DNA from: Enterovibrio sp051650965
GTDB lineage: Bacteria > Pseudomonadota > Gammaproteobacteria > Enterobacterales > Vibrionaceae
DNA: 57,136 bases
Direction of reading: 5' to 3'
Assembly: GCA_051650965.1 (NCBI GenBank)
Contig: JBOFRL010000091.1
Span: 1 to 57,136, forward strand
A model generated the notes under the pieces. It did not search any database. It was not told the origin of the DNA and saw nothing but the letters and a program-made list of their open reading frames with translations. The position numbers and the translations under genes are program-made. Within the stretch, counting starts at the first letter, position 1; each line of letters opens with the position of its first letter. Of the stretch, positions 6,028 to 14,784 are shown piece by piece.

Positions 6028-8310
6028 ATGACACAACCACAACGTTTGCAAAAAGTGATTGGCCACGCATTTATTGTCAAACCTGACGGAGAAATTTTTC
6101 CTGCGCAAAAAGAGATGGTGCTGGTCGTTGGCGATCTCGTCTCTGTGATAGAAAGTAAAAATGCTTGGTTGGTGTTTGAAAATGGCGAGCAGCTCGATGT
6201 GCTGGATGGCGCTTTTTTGATCACCAGCGCCGGCGCGCAGCGTCTTAACACCAGCCGCGATCTTGAGCAGATAGAAGCATTTTTACTTTATATCAATAGT
6301 GCCAAGGCGGGGCCAAAAGCGGCAATCAACATCACTGAATATGTGCAGCAAGGGCTTACGACCAAGCAGGCCAAAGTGTTTGTCACTAACCGCTATGCGA
6401 CATTTTTTGAAGATCAGTTGATAGCTAAACATCCGCCGGCTGCAAAGGCTGAGCAACCTGCTGAGGCCGCGCCTTTGTCTGAGATTGCCCCTGAGCAAGT
6501 GCAAACGCCGACGCCGGAGCAAGCTGCAGAGTCTGACATTTTACCGCAAGAAAGCGCTGCGCATTTAGAGCCAGAGCCATACACTGCTCAAGCCGTTGAA
6601 GCTGATGCGCCGCTAGCAGCTTTGCCATTGCTTGAGGATATTCAAGAGCAAGAGCAAGAGCAAGAGCAAGAGCAAGAGCCGGCTGGTGGCGTGCAAGCCG
6701 AGACTGAGCTAGAGGCGTCTGCAGAGCCGTACATTTTAGCTGAGCGGGAAGCTCCTCAAGAGCTGCGCGATGAAACTGTTGCAGAAGAGGCGAAAAGCAT
6801 CGCTCACGAGCAAGCTTTAACCACACTTGAAGAAGCGGCAGAAAAAGTTACAGAAGACGTTGTTGCAGAAGAAACAGCAGATGAAGTTGAAGCTGTAGTA
6901 GAGGCTGCAGAAGCAATTGCAGAAGGCGTTGAAGTTGTAGCAGAAGGTGCAGAAGAGACAGCAGAAGCGGTCGTAGAAGGCGCAGTCCAAGAAACTGCGC
7001 AAGAGGCCACTGCGCAGTCTGACGCCCAGCCTGATCCCCAGCCACAAAAGGACGACGATGAATTTGTTTTTTCGTTTTCCCTTCCTGAATATCCGGCCGG
7101 TTTTAAGCCCGCAGAGTCAACGTTGCCTGAAAGCGCGCCGTCGACTCACTTAGATGGCGTCGCGCCGCATGAGCAAAGTGAACAAGCTCACGGGGAAGAG
7201 GCGCAAGAGAGTGAATTTGCGGATGAAATTTTTACGCCCGCCGAGCAAACTGAGCTCGTCGAACAGGTCGAACAGGTCGAACAGGTCGAACAAGTTGAGC
7301 AAGCTGCAGCAATTGCACAAATCGAACCTGAGCAGACAGAGGATGCGCTAGAGGCGAAAATTGTCGCGCCAAGCAAAGACGTGGCTGCGAAAGAGCCGCT
7401 TAGCGATGATCGCATAACCTATTCTGCAAAAATCGCTGAGCTAAACGCAGTCATGGAAATTTCAGCGCAAGAGCTTGCTGAGGCTGGCGAACAATCGAAT
7501 CTTGAGGCTACGCAGACTGCTGCGTCGCCGATGCCTACGGACGCTTCTTTAGTAACAGAAAGCGCATCATTGGCGTTAGAAAACGCTTCGCCTGCGCGTC
7601 CGCATGTGTCGTTTTCTGCCTCTTTGATCCCGCGCCGAAAATTTGTTGCGCTAAGCGGCGCAAAAGAAAACCATCAGCAAGCAGAGGTCACCAAAAGTGT
7701 GCCTGCAGAGCTGCCTGCGGCGAACACGTCTCAAAGTGAGCAAAAGCCTGCTGAGGTTATCATCGCAGAGCCTGCCGCCGTTCAAAGCGCTGCGCCAGAG
7801 CTTGCTGAAAAACCTGCACTCGACGCAGAGTCAGAAATTTTGACGTTGCCGCCGCAAGAAGCTGTAAAGCTGCCTGAAGAGCAGCCTGAAACGTCTGAAA
7901 CAGCTCTAGCAATGCAAGAGACGAGTGCCGAACCGCCTTTAACTGAGGCTGCGCCGGTAAAAGCGCTTTTTGCTAAAGATCAGCTTGATCCAAATGTGGC
8001 GCTTTACCGCGTCGCTGGATTTTCTCCGCTGCAAGATGTTTTGGATCTGACTCTTTTTAACATCTTGATCAAAGAGGAGTTAACCCAGCATGTGCTATTG
8101 TGCGACGACGAGCAAGGCGTGGCCAATTTGCTGATAAGCTCAACTGGTCAGGGACTGATTGATAAACAAGTGGTGTTAGAAGATTGGAGCGTTGCCGATC
8201 TTGCCAGCGTGCTGCGAGTTGCAAACAGTCAGCCCGCGCACGATGAAGCGCAGCTGAGTCAGTTGCTGGTCAATAAAATGGTGCTTTCGTCGACTTTAGT
8301 TTTTAGCTAG
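6028..8310 (+). CDS. Acidic low-complexity protein with adhesin-like N- and C-termini
   Basis: The 760-residue product has three parts. Residues 1-130 form a compact folded-looking domain (IGHAFIVKPDGEIFPAQ..., VVGDLVSVIE, VFENGEQLDVLDGA) that resembles the retention module of LapA-type giant adhesins. Residues about 135-640 are an Ala/Glu/Gln-rich linker with six perfect CAAGAG units and five near-identical nine-base units coding for QE and EQV runs. Residues about 650-760 (QDVLDLTLFNIL, VANLLISSTGQG, DKQVVLEDWS, LSQLLVNKMVL) resemble the C-terminal secretion region of type I secreted adhesins. No signal peptide, membrane helix or glycine-rich RTX repeats are seen, and no secretion genes lie nearby. 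The adhesin link is my inference from motif pattern. A cytoplasmic scaffold is the main alternative. Confidence 0.6.
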   Translation: MTQPQRLQKVIGHAFIVKPDGEIFPAQKEMVLVVGDLVSVIESKNAWLVFENGEQLDVLDGAFLITSAGAQRLNTSRDLEQIEAFLLYINSAKAGPKAAINITEYVQQGLTTKQAKVFVTNRYATFFEDQLIAKHPPAAKAEQPAEAAPLSEIAPEQVQTPTPEQAAESDILPQESAAHLEPEPYTAQAVEADAPLAALPLLEDIQEQEQEQEQEQEPAGGVQAETELEASAEPYILAEREAPQELRDETVAEEAKSIAHEQALTTLEEAAEKVTEDVVAEETADEVEAVVEAAEAIAEGVEVVAEGAEETAEAVVEGAVQETAQEATAQSDAQPDPQPQKDDDEFVFSFSLPEYPAGFKPAESTLPESAPSTHLDGVAPHEQSEQAHGEEAQESEFADEIFTPAEQTELVEQVEQVEQVEQVEQAAAIAQIEPEQTEDALEAKIVAPSKDVAAKEPLSDDRITYSAKIAELNAVMEISAQELAEAGEQSNLEATQTAASPMPTDASLVTESASLALENASPARPHVSFSASLIPRRKFVALSGAKENHQQAEVTKSVPAELPAANTSQSEQKPAEVIIAEPAAVQSAAPELAEKPALDAESEILTLPPQEAVKLPEEQPETSETALAMQETSAEPPLTEAAPVKALFAKDQLDPNVALYRVAGFSPLQDVLDLTLFNILIKEELTQHVLLCDDEQGVANLLISSTGQGLIDKQVVLEDWSVADLASVLRVANSQPAHDEAQLSQLLVNKMVLSSTLVFS
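6643..6678 (+). repeat. In-frame hexanucleotide repeat (CAAGAG)6
   Basis: Six perfect copies encode alternating Gln-Glu. Unit length six keeps the frame, so gain or loss of units would only change linker length. Confidence 0.95.
7258..7302 (+). repeat. In-frame nonanucleotide repeat (GTCGAACAG)5
   Basis: Five units encode Val-Glu-Gln. The first three are identical and the last two differ at synonymous positions, so the array is partly diverged. Confidence 0.92.
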
Positions 8311-8324
8311 CGTCTATTGTTAGT

Positions 8325-8363
8325 AAAAAGCAACGAGTTGGCTAAGGCTCGTTGCTTTTTTTT
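8325..8363. terminator. Bidirectional terminator between the acidic protein and prs
   Basis: AAAAAGCAACGAG (8325-8337) pairs with CTCGTTGCTTTTT (8348-8360) around a 10-nt loop, with further Ts after it. Confidence 0.9.
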
Positions 8364-8382
8364 ATTAACAGCGCACGTTTGC

Positions 8383-9330
8383 TTAGTTGCTAAACATGGC
8401 TGAAATGGACTCTTCGTTGCTGATGCGGCGGATGGCTTCAGCAAGCATGCCAGAAAGGCTTAGCTGCGAGACTTTACCTGTAGCAAGCATTCTTTCATTT
8501 AGCGGGATGGAGTCGGTAACGACAATTTGATCAATCACTGACTCGAGCACATTTTCTACCGCATCGCCAGAGAAAACCGCATGCGTGGCGTAGGCAAAGA
8601 CGCGTTTTGCGCCGCGATTTTTCAGCGCTTCGGCTGCTTTGCATAGGGTGCCAGCGGTGTCGATCATGTCATCAACAATGATGCAATCTCTACCTTCAAC
8701 ATCACCGATCAGGTTCATCACCTGCGACACGTTAGCACGCGGGCGACGTTTGTCGATGATTGCGATTTCGGTGTCGTCGAGCAGCTTGGCTGTAGCGCGC
8801 GCACGCACCACGCCGCCAAGATCTGGCGAAACCACCACGGGCGACTCTAAATTACGCGCCAGCATATCTTTGAGAAGTACAGGCGTACCAAAAATATTAT
8901 CTACCGGAACGTCAAAAAATCCTTGGATCTGCTCTGCGTGCAGATCAACGGTCAACACGCGATCGACGCCAACGTTCGAGAGAAAGTCGGCGATCACTTT
9001 GGCTGTGATCGGCACTCGCGCAGAGCGCACGCGGCGATCTTGGCGCGCATAGCCAAAATAAGGGATCACAGCGGTGATGCGACCTGCCGAAGCGCGGCGT
9101 AGCGCGTCAATCATTACCACCAATTCCATTAAATTGTCGTTAGATGGCGCGCAAGTAGACTGGATCACAAACGTATCGCTGCCGCGCACGTTTTCGTTGA
9201 TCTGTACGCACACTTCGCCATCAGAGAAGCGCCCTACAGTGGCGTCTCCTAGCGACATGTAAAGACGGTTGGCGATGCGTTGGGCAAGGATAGGCGTGGC
9301 ATTTCCAGCAAAAAGCTTCATATCAGGCAC
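8383..9330 (-). CDS. prs: Ribose-phosphate pyrophosphokinase
   Basis: It makes PRPP from ribose 5-phosphate and ATP for purine, pyrimidine, His, Trp and NAD synthesis. The 315-residue sequence is nearly identical to E. coli Prs, with the same length. YARQDRR covers ATP-binding residues, VDLHAEQIQGFF is the metal-binding loop, and IIVDDMIDTAGT is the PRPP-binding motif. It starts with GTG at 9330, as E. coli prs does, with GAGG nine bases upstream. It is the last gene of lolB-ispE-prs, 28 bp after ispE. Confidence 0.98.
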   Translation of the reverse strand: MPDMKLFAGNATPILAQRIANRLYMSLGDATVGRFSDGEVCVQINENVRGSDTFVIQSTCAPSNDNLMELVVMIDALRRASAGRITAVIPYFGYARQDRRVRSARVPITAKVIADFLSNVGVDRVLTVDLHAEQIQGFFDVPVDNIFGTPVLLKDMLARNLESPVVVSPDLGGVVRARATAKLLDDTEIAIIDKRRPRANVSQVMNLIGDVEGRDCIIVDDMIDTAGTLCKAAEALKNRGAKRVFAYATHAVFSGDAVENVLESVIDQIVVTDSIPLNERMLATGKVSQLSLSGMLAEAIRRISNEESISAMFSN

Positions 9331-9358
9331 GGTTAAAAGCCTCAGGAGTTATTCATAA

Positions 9359-10231
9359 TTAAGAGTAAGTGCGATCAACGCTATGCGCTGTAAGCGCGCG
9401 ATAGAGCGGTGACTGATCGACACCAAGAGCAACAAAGCCGGTAAGCCAATCGGGCAGTTTTTCCAAGACGGATCGAGCAGAGGCTTCATTTTCAAATTCG
9501 CTGAAAATACAAGCGCCTGTTCCGGTCAATCTTGCTGGCGCGTATTCTAGCAGCCACAAAAGCGCCCTTTCAACCTCTGGAAACAATTGACGCACAATTG
9601 TTTCGCAATCGTTTTCGTAATTTTGTTCAAGCAGCGCCGCCAAAGTGCGCTCTGGCGAGTTGCGTTTCAATTGCGGATGGCGAAAAACGGTCACTGTTGA
9701 CACTGAAACGGGCGGTTTGATCACAAGATACCATTTGGGCGCGAGGTCGACGGGCGTTAGCAGCTCACCGACGCCTTGCGCAAAAGCGGCGTGGCCGTGG
9801 ATAAAAATGGGCACATCCGCGCCAAGTTGTAGCCCCAGCTGCGCCAGCTGCGCTTGTGGCACGTTGAGCTGCCAAAGTCGATTGAGCGCCACCAGCGTGG
9901 TCGCAGCATTGGACGAGCCGCCGCCAAGCCCTGCGCCAAGCGGCAAAATTTTGTTCACCTCGATGTGCGCGCCAAGGCGGCAGCCGGTCGCCGATTTTAA
10001 CAGCTTAGCGGCGCGATAGATAAGGTTTTGCTGCAATGGCACGTCTGGCAGCTCAGGTGCGACCGTAATGCTGTCTTGCTGCGTTGTGGTGATAGTCAGC
10101 GTATCGCTATGATCGAGAAACAAAAAAAGCGTCTGCAGGTTGTGGTAGCCGTCAGGGCGCTGGCCTGTGATATACAAAAAAAGATTCAATTTTGCTGGCG
10201 CGGGCCAGCAAGTGGTTGACTTGGTTTGCAT
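9359..10231 (-). CDS. ispE: 4-diphosphocytidyl-2-C-methyl-D-erythritol kinase
   Basis: This GHMP-superfamily kinase catalyses the fourth step of the MEP isoprenoid pathway. PAPAKLNLFLYITGQRPDGYH near residues 11-31 is the IspE N-terminal signature, and LGAGLGGGSSNAA is the glycine-rich ATP loop. The 290 residues fit the family (283 in E. coli). I placed the start at MQTKST, where ATG overlaps the lolB stop as TAATG with GGGAAG ten bases before it. A start six codons earlier is possible. Confidence 0.95.
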   Translation of the reverse strand: MQTKSTTCWPAPAKLNLFLYITGQRPDGYHNLQTLFLFLDHSDTLTITTTQQDSITVAPELPDVPLQQNLIYRAAKLLKSATGCRLGAHIEVNKILPLGAGLGGGSSNAATTLVALNRLWQLNVPQAQLAQLGLQLGADVPIFIHGHAAFAQGVGELLTPVDLAPKWYLVIKPPVSVSTVTVFRHPQLKRNSPERTLAALLEQNYENDCETIVRQLFPEVERALLWLLEYAPARLTGTGACIFSEFENEASARSVLEKLPDWLTGFVALGVDQSPLYRALTAHSVDRTYS

Positions 10232-10851
10232 TAGCGTATCACTTCCCATTTAGCAATGATAAGGTCAACGCGCTGGCTATCTTTAGTCATCTGGATAGCT
10301 TCTGGCAGCGCCACATCGCCTTTTTGCATAAAGCCTAAGTATTTGACTTGCCAGCCGCGTTTTTGCTGCGGCGCGCGGTACTGCGACAGCTGGCTAAGCT
10401 GGTCGTTTTCGTCAAGCACGAAGCCATTTTGCGCAGAAGGAAGCCCTTTGAGCCAGCCTATCATCTGCTCAAGCGGCAAATTGATGCCAACCAGTTTTCT
10501 CAGCAGCTTATTGGCGTCATCGCCTTTAAATTTTTTCCCTTCTTCGCTGATCACGGTGATCACGCCATCTTTGGCATCGAGTTTGAGCAGCGAGGTTCCA
10601 AGAAAGCTGGTCAGGCGCAGCGAGTAGTCATCGCCTTTTTGTTCCCAGTTAAAATTGGCGCCAAGACGCTGCGACTTGCTGCGAAAGGCCATTTTCCCTT
10701 GCAAGCGAAAGTTGCGCAGTGCTTCTAATTTTACCTGTTGGGCTAGCCATACAGAGCTTATAACCGCTTGTTTTGGTTTATTATCTGGTGGGGCGCTGCA
10801 GCCGAGGATACCAATTGCGAGCAATAAGTAGGCAGCACATAAACGTCGCAT
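10231..10851 (-). CDS. lolB: Outer-membrane lipoprotein receptor LolB
   Basis: LolB takes lipoproteins from periplasmic LolA and inserts them into the outer membrane. The 206-residue precursor has a signal peptide ending ILGC, so Cys18 is the acylated residue. The body shows LolB-like strands (FRLQGKMAFRSKSQRLGANFNWEQ, YSLRLTSFLGTSLLKLD) and PLEQMIGWLKGLP. The start at 10851 has AAAGGA six bases upstream; an in-frame Met nine codons earlier lacks this. Its stop overlaps the ispE start by one base. It diverges from hemA, the usual gammaproteobacterial arrangement. Confidence 0.93.
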   Translation of the reverse strand: MRRLCAAYLLLAIGILGCSAPPDNKPKQAVISSVWLAQQVKLEALRNFRLQGKMAFRSKSQRLGANFNWEQKGDDYSLRLTSFLGTSLLKLDAKDGVITVISEEGKKFKGDDANKLLRKLVGINLPLEQMIGWLKGLPSAQNGFVLDENDQLSQLSQYRAPQQKRGWQVKYLGFMQKGDVALPEAIQMTKDSQRVDLIIAKWEVIR

Positions 10852-11122
10852 AAAATTTCCTTTTAAAATCAAATGCAAAAAGACAAAAAGGGGATTTGGC
10901 TATTAGTGTGGCCAGCCCACAAACAGAAATTGTTGGTCTTCGCAGCAAAGATTTGAGTATACCTTTGGTTACTTGTGGTTGTGAAATAGAATGTGCAAGG
11001 CGATAAGCTGCTCTTTTGCAAACGGTTTCGCAAGTGACCGCGCGAGAGCTAACTTCTGCTTTTATTCACCCTTGGCTTGCAGTAAAATGCGGAACTCTTT
11101 TAATTAGGTGCAATCGTTGTCT

Positions 11123-12388
11123 ATGACTTTGCTCGTTCTTGGGATCAATCATAAAACTGCAACGATTGACGTGCGTGAAAAGGTCGTTTTCTCAAACGAT
11201 CAGGGGCAGATCGCCATTGACCACTTGCTGCAGCTGCAGTTAGTGCAAAGCGTGGTGATTTTGTCGACATGCAACCGCACCGAGCTTTATTGCGAAATTT
11301 CATCTCAAGCGGATGCGCCGCTGCTACTTGAGTGGCTGGCCGATTTTCACCAGCTCTCTCACTCGCAACTGTCTGGTTTTGTTTATTTTTATTTTGAAGA
11401 GCAGGCTGTGCGCCATTTAATGCAGGTTGTGTGCGGCCTTGACTCGTTGGTGCTCGGCGAGCCGCAGATCTTTGGTCAGGTGAAGCAAGCATACAGCCAG
11501 TCGCTTGCGAAAAAGGCGGTGAGTGGCGCGCTTGATCGCTTATTTCAAAAGAGTTTTTCCGTTGCCAAACAGGTGCGCACTCAAACGGCGATTGGCGCAA
11601 ACGCCGTCTCGGTCGCTTACGCTGCGTGCATGCTGGCCAGAACACAATTCACCTCTTTGCACGATGCGACCGTACTTTTAGTGGGCGCGGGCGCAACGAC
11701 CGAGCTTGTCGCTAAACACCTGTGTCAGCAGCATTGCAAGCAGCTAATTGTGGCGAGCCGCTCTAAAGATCGCGCGCAGCACTTTGCGACGCAATTTAAC
11801 GCGCAGCTGATCATGCTAGAGGAAATTCCATCCTTCTTGGCGCAGGCTGATCTTGTGATCAGCAGCACGGCTTCGCCATTGCCGCTCATCGGAAAAGGGA
11901 TGGTCGAACAAGCGCTTAAAGCTAAAAGAGCCCATCCCTTATTGCTGATAGATATCGCTATTCCACGCGATATTGAACCGCAAATCAAAGAGTTGGATGG
12001 CGTTTTGCTGTACGCGCTTGACGATCTGCACCATATCGTAGAGCACAATATCGAGCAGCGTAAAGCGGGCGCGCAGCTAGCAAAAGTGATGATTGACAAA
12101 GCGTGCGACAATTTTATGCGCTGGCTGTGCTCGCAGGACGCGACAGTGAGCATTAAGCAATACCGCGCGCAGTCAGAGCAGATAAAAAATGTGTTATTGA
12201 ACAAAGGACTCACTGCGATTGCGCATGGCAAATCGGCTGACGCCGTACTTATCGAACTTTGCCATAAATTAACCAACAAGTTACTTCATTCCCCCACGCA
12301 AGCTTTGCAAGTCGCGGCACAACAGAGTGATGATCGTCTGCTTGCACTGCTGCGTGAAAGTTTGGATCTTGAAAAAACTACAAATTAA
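11123..12388 (+). CDS. hemA: Glutamyl-tRNA reductase
   Basis: It reduces Glu-tRNA to glutamate-1-semialdehyde with NADPH, the first committed step of tetrapyrrole synthesis. The protein has 421 residues (418 in E. coli). Cys50 in STCNRTE is the nucleophile. LDSLVLGEPQIFGQVK and VLLVGAGATTELVAKHL (the NADPH-binding fold) follow, and a C-terminal dimerisation helix ends the protein. The start was placed at MTLLVLGINHKTA. It heads hemA-prfA-prmC-sirB2-sirB1, with kdsA following, as in E. coli. Confidence 0.97.
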   Translation: MTLLVLGINHKTATIDVREKVVFSNDQGQIAIDHLLQLQLVQSVVILSTCNRTELYCEISSQADAPLLLEWLADFHQLSHSQLSGFVYFYFEEQAVRHLMQVVCGLDSLVLGEPQIFGQVKQAYSQSLAKKAVSGALDRLFQKSFSVAKQVRTQTAIGANAVSVAYAACMLARTQFTSLHDATVLLVGAGATTELVAKHLCQQHCKQLIVASRSKDRAQHFATQFNAQLIMLEEIPSFLAQADLVISSTASPLPLIGKGMVEQALKAKRAHPLLLIDIAIPRDIEPQIKELDGVLLYALDDLHHIVEHNIEQRKAGAQLAKVMIDKACDNFMRWLCSQDATVSIKQYRAQSEQIKNVLLNKGLTAIAHGKSADAVLIELCHKLTNKLLHSPTQALQVAAQQSDDRLLALLRESLDLEKTTN

Positions 12389-12398
12389 TCATTGACTT

Positions 12399-13487
12399 AT
12401 GAAACCATCTATTCTTGCCAAATTAGAAGCGCTGGCTGAGCGCTATGAAGAAGTTCAGCATTTATTAAGCGACGCGACCACACTGAGCGATCAGGACCGA
12501 TTCCGCTCTTTATCAAAAGAATACAGTCAGTTAGAAGAGGTTATCGCCTGTTTTAACGGCTACAAGCAAGCGCAAGAAGATTTAACGAGCGCCCTTGAAA
12601 TGGCGCAAGACGATGACGCGGAGCTGCGCGAGCTTGCGCAGGATGAGATCAAAGCGGCCAAGTTGAGCATCGAAGAGGCGAGCGCTAAGCTGCAGCTGTT
12701 GTTGTTGCCTAAAGATCCTAACGATGAACGCAGCTGCTTTTTGGAAATTCGTGCTGGCGCGGGCGGTGACGAAGCGGCGATTTTTGCCGGCGATCTGTTT
12801 CGCATGTACAGCCGTTTTGCTGAGGCGCGCGGCTGGCGGGTCGAGACTATCAGCGTCAACCACGGCGAGCATGGCGGCTACAAAGAGATGATCGCGCGCG
12901 TGAACGGCGAAGGCGCGTATGGCGTGCTCAAATTTGAGTCGGGCGGCCACCGCGTGCAGCGCGTCCCAGCTACCGAGTCGCAAGGGCGCGTGCACACTTC
13001 AGCGTGTACCGTGGCGATTTTGCCTGAAATTCCCGAGGCGGAAATTCCAGAAATTAACCCCTCTGATCTAAAAATCGACACCTTCCGCTCATCGGGCGCA
13101 GGCGGTCAGCACGTTAACACCACCGATTCTGCGATCCGGATTACCCACTTGCCAACCGGCACCGTAGTTGAGTGCCAAGACGAGCGCTCGCAGCATAAAA
13201 ATAAGGCCAAAGCGATGGCGGTACTGGCCGCGCGTCTTATCAAAGCGGAAGAGGAAAAACGCGCCGCTGAGCACGCGAGTACGCGGCGAAACCTGCTTGG
13301 TAGCGGCGATCGCTCCGACCGGATCCGTACGTACAACTATTCGCAGGGGCGCGTTTCTGATCACCGCATCAACTTGACCGTTTACCGCTTAGACGATGTG
13401 TTAAATGGCGATCTTGCGATGCTGATTGACCCGATAAATCAAGAACATCAAGCCGATTTGTTGGCCTCGCTGGCTGAGTCTGCTTAA
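12399..13487 (+). CDS. prfA: Peptide chain release factor 1
   Basis: RF1 reads UAA and UAG stop codons and triggers peptide release. The 362-residue protein has the PAT anticodon-like motif (RVPATESQGR) and the catalytic GGQ in SSGAGGQHVNTTDSA. Both N-terminal coiled-coil residues and the C-terminal NLTVYRLDDV region match the family. It starts 10 bp after hemA and ends 3 bp before prmC, the enzyme that methylates its GGQ glutamine. Confidence 0.98.
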   Translation: MKPSILAKLEALAERYEEVQHLLSDATTLSDQDRFRSLSKEYSQLEEVIACFNGYKQAQEDLTSALEMAQDDDAELRELAQDEIKAAKLSIEEASAKLQLLLLPKDPNDERSCFLEIRAGAGGDEAAIFAGDLFRMYSRFAEARGWRVETISVNHGEHGGYKEMIARVNGEGAYGVLKFESGGHRVQRVPATESQGRVHTSACTVAILPEIPEAEIPEINPSDLKIDTFRSSGAGGQHVNTTDSAIRITHLPTGTVVECQDERSQHKNKAKAMAVLAARLIKAEEEKRAAEHASTRRNLLGSGDRSDRIRTYNYSQGRVSDHRINLTVYRLDDVLNGDLAMLIDPINQEHQADLLASLAESA

Positions 13488-13490
13488 ACG

Positions 13491-14339
13491 ATGACAACGG
13501 TTGAAACAGCGTTGCACCAAGCGGTGCAGCGCTTAGCCTGCTGTAGCCAAACCGCGCATTTAGACGCCCGCCTGTTGCTCTCGCATCTGCTTAAAAAACC
13601 GGACAGTTTTCTTTATACTTGGCCTGAAACGCCGCTTGATGACGCGCAGATTGCGCAATTTGAAACGCTGCTTGCCAGACGTGAACAAGGCGAGCCGGTT
13701 GCCTATTTGCTTGGCTATCGCGATTTTTGGACGCTGCAACTGCACGTGGCGCCGTGCACCTTGATCCCGCGCCCTGAAACTGAACTGCTAGTGGAGCTGG
13801 CGCTCGAGCTGCTGCCACACACGGCGTGCCGCGCGCTGGATCTAGGGACGGGTACTGGCGCGATAGCGCTTGCGCTGGCCAGTGAACGTGCGGACGTTGA
13901 GGTATTAGGAGTCGATTTTGCGCCTGATGCGGTCGCGCTTGCGAAAAAAAACCAAGAAAAACATGCAATTACTAATGCGCGTTTTTTGCAAAGTGACTGG
14001 TTTAGCAATATTGGCGACGCACGCTTTGCGCTGATCGTCAGCAATCCTCCGTACATTGATGGCCACGATCCGCATTTAGGGCAAGGCGATGTGCGCTTTG
14101 AACCGCGCAGTGCGCTGGTGGCTGATGACCATGGACTTGCGGATCTGCGAAAAATTGCGCAGGAGAGTGTGAAATATCTTGAAATATCAGGCTGGTTGCT
14201 GGTTGAGCACGGCTGCTCTCAAGGCGCTGCGGTGCGCGATATTTTCGCCGCCGCCGGATTTGAAAAAATCGCTACCAAGCTTGATCTCAGTGGGCTTGAG
14301 CGCGTTACGTTAGGTTGTTTTTGCCCAAAAGTGAGGTAG
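13491..14339 (+). CDS. prmC: Release-factor glutamine N5-methyltransferase
   Basis: PrmC methylates the GGQ glutamine of RF1 and RF2. The 282-residue protein carries LIPRPETELLVE, the SAM-binding LDLGTGTGAIALALA and the catalytic NPPY in IVSNPPYIDGHD, all diagnostic. It is immediately downstream of its substrate gene prfA, with only 3 bp between them, so translation is probably coupled. Confidence 0.97.
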   Translation: MTTVETALHQAVQRLACCSQTAHLDARLLLSHLLKKPDSFLYTWPETPLDDAQIAQFETLLARREQGEPVAYLLGYRDFWTLQLHVAPCTLIPRPETELLVELALELLPHTACRALDLGTGTGAIALALASERADVEVLGVDFAPDAVALAKKNQEKHAITNARFLQSDWFSNIGDARFALIVSNPPYIDGHDPHLGQGDVRFEPRSALVADDHGLADLRKIAQESVKYLEISGWLLVEHGCSQGAAVRDIFAAAGFEKIATKLDLSGLERVTLGCFCPKVR

Positions 14340-14344
14340 GCAAA

Positions 14345-14776
14345 ATGTATCTGGTATTAAAAAATAGCCATCTCTTACTGGCAAGTTTGAGCGTGGGGCT
14401 GTTTGTTGTGCGCTTTTTATCACAGCAGCTTGGCGGTAAAATGGGCGCGCAGCCTGCAGTACGCCGCACAGTGCATATCATCGACGGTTTGTTTTTGCTC
14501 AGTGGCGTGGCATTGATGCTTGCTGGGGCAGTAAATCCATTCTCCCAAGAGGGAAATTGGCTGCTGCAAAAACTGTTGTGCGTAGTTTGCTACATTGCGC
14601 TGGGCTACATGGCGATGCATTACAACATCAAAAATGAGCAAAGCGTGTTGGATCCTCTGCGCCGCGCCCACATCGCTCGTACAGGTGCATTATTTCGCTG
14701 GTTCTCTTTTATCGGCGCATTAGGCTGGATCTACTTGGCCGTGCTGCAAGCTGCGACGAAAACGTCCTATTTTTAG
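14345..14776 (+). CDS. sirB2: SirB2-family inner-membrane protein
   Basis: The 143-residue hydrophobic protein has about four predicted transmembrane helices (LLASLSVGLFVVRFL, IIDGLFLLSGVALMLAG, LLQKLLCVVCYIALGYMAM, WFSFIGALGWIYLAVLQA). Length, topology and position between prmC and sirB1 identify the SirB2 family (YchQ in E. coli). Its biochemical function is unknown. The start at 14345 is preceded by GAGGTAGG. A longer frame overlapping prmC lacks support. Confidence 0.85.
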   Translation: MYLVLKNSHLLLASLSVGLFVVRFLSQQLGGKMGAQPAVRRTVHIIDGLFLLSGVALMLAGAVNPFSQEGNWLLQKLLCVVCYIALGYMAMHYNIKNEQSVLDPLRRAHIARTGALFRWFSFIGALGWIYLAVLQAATKTSYF

Positions 14777-14784
14777 AGGTCAAC

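Noticed and set aside
6425..7047. Minus-strand Leu/Ala/Ser-rich frames opposite the acidic protein
   Set aside because: They are antisense readings of the Glu/Gln repeats, without start signals.
7258..7302. CRISPR-like array
   Set aside because: Nine-base units abut with no spacers and lie inside an open reading frame; a coding microsatellite.
10231..10249. A six-codon longer IspE start (MGSDTL)
   Set aside because: The TAATG overlap with lolB and family length favour the inner start, though this is not certain.
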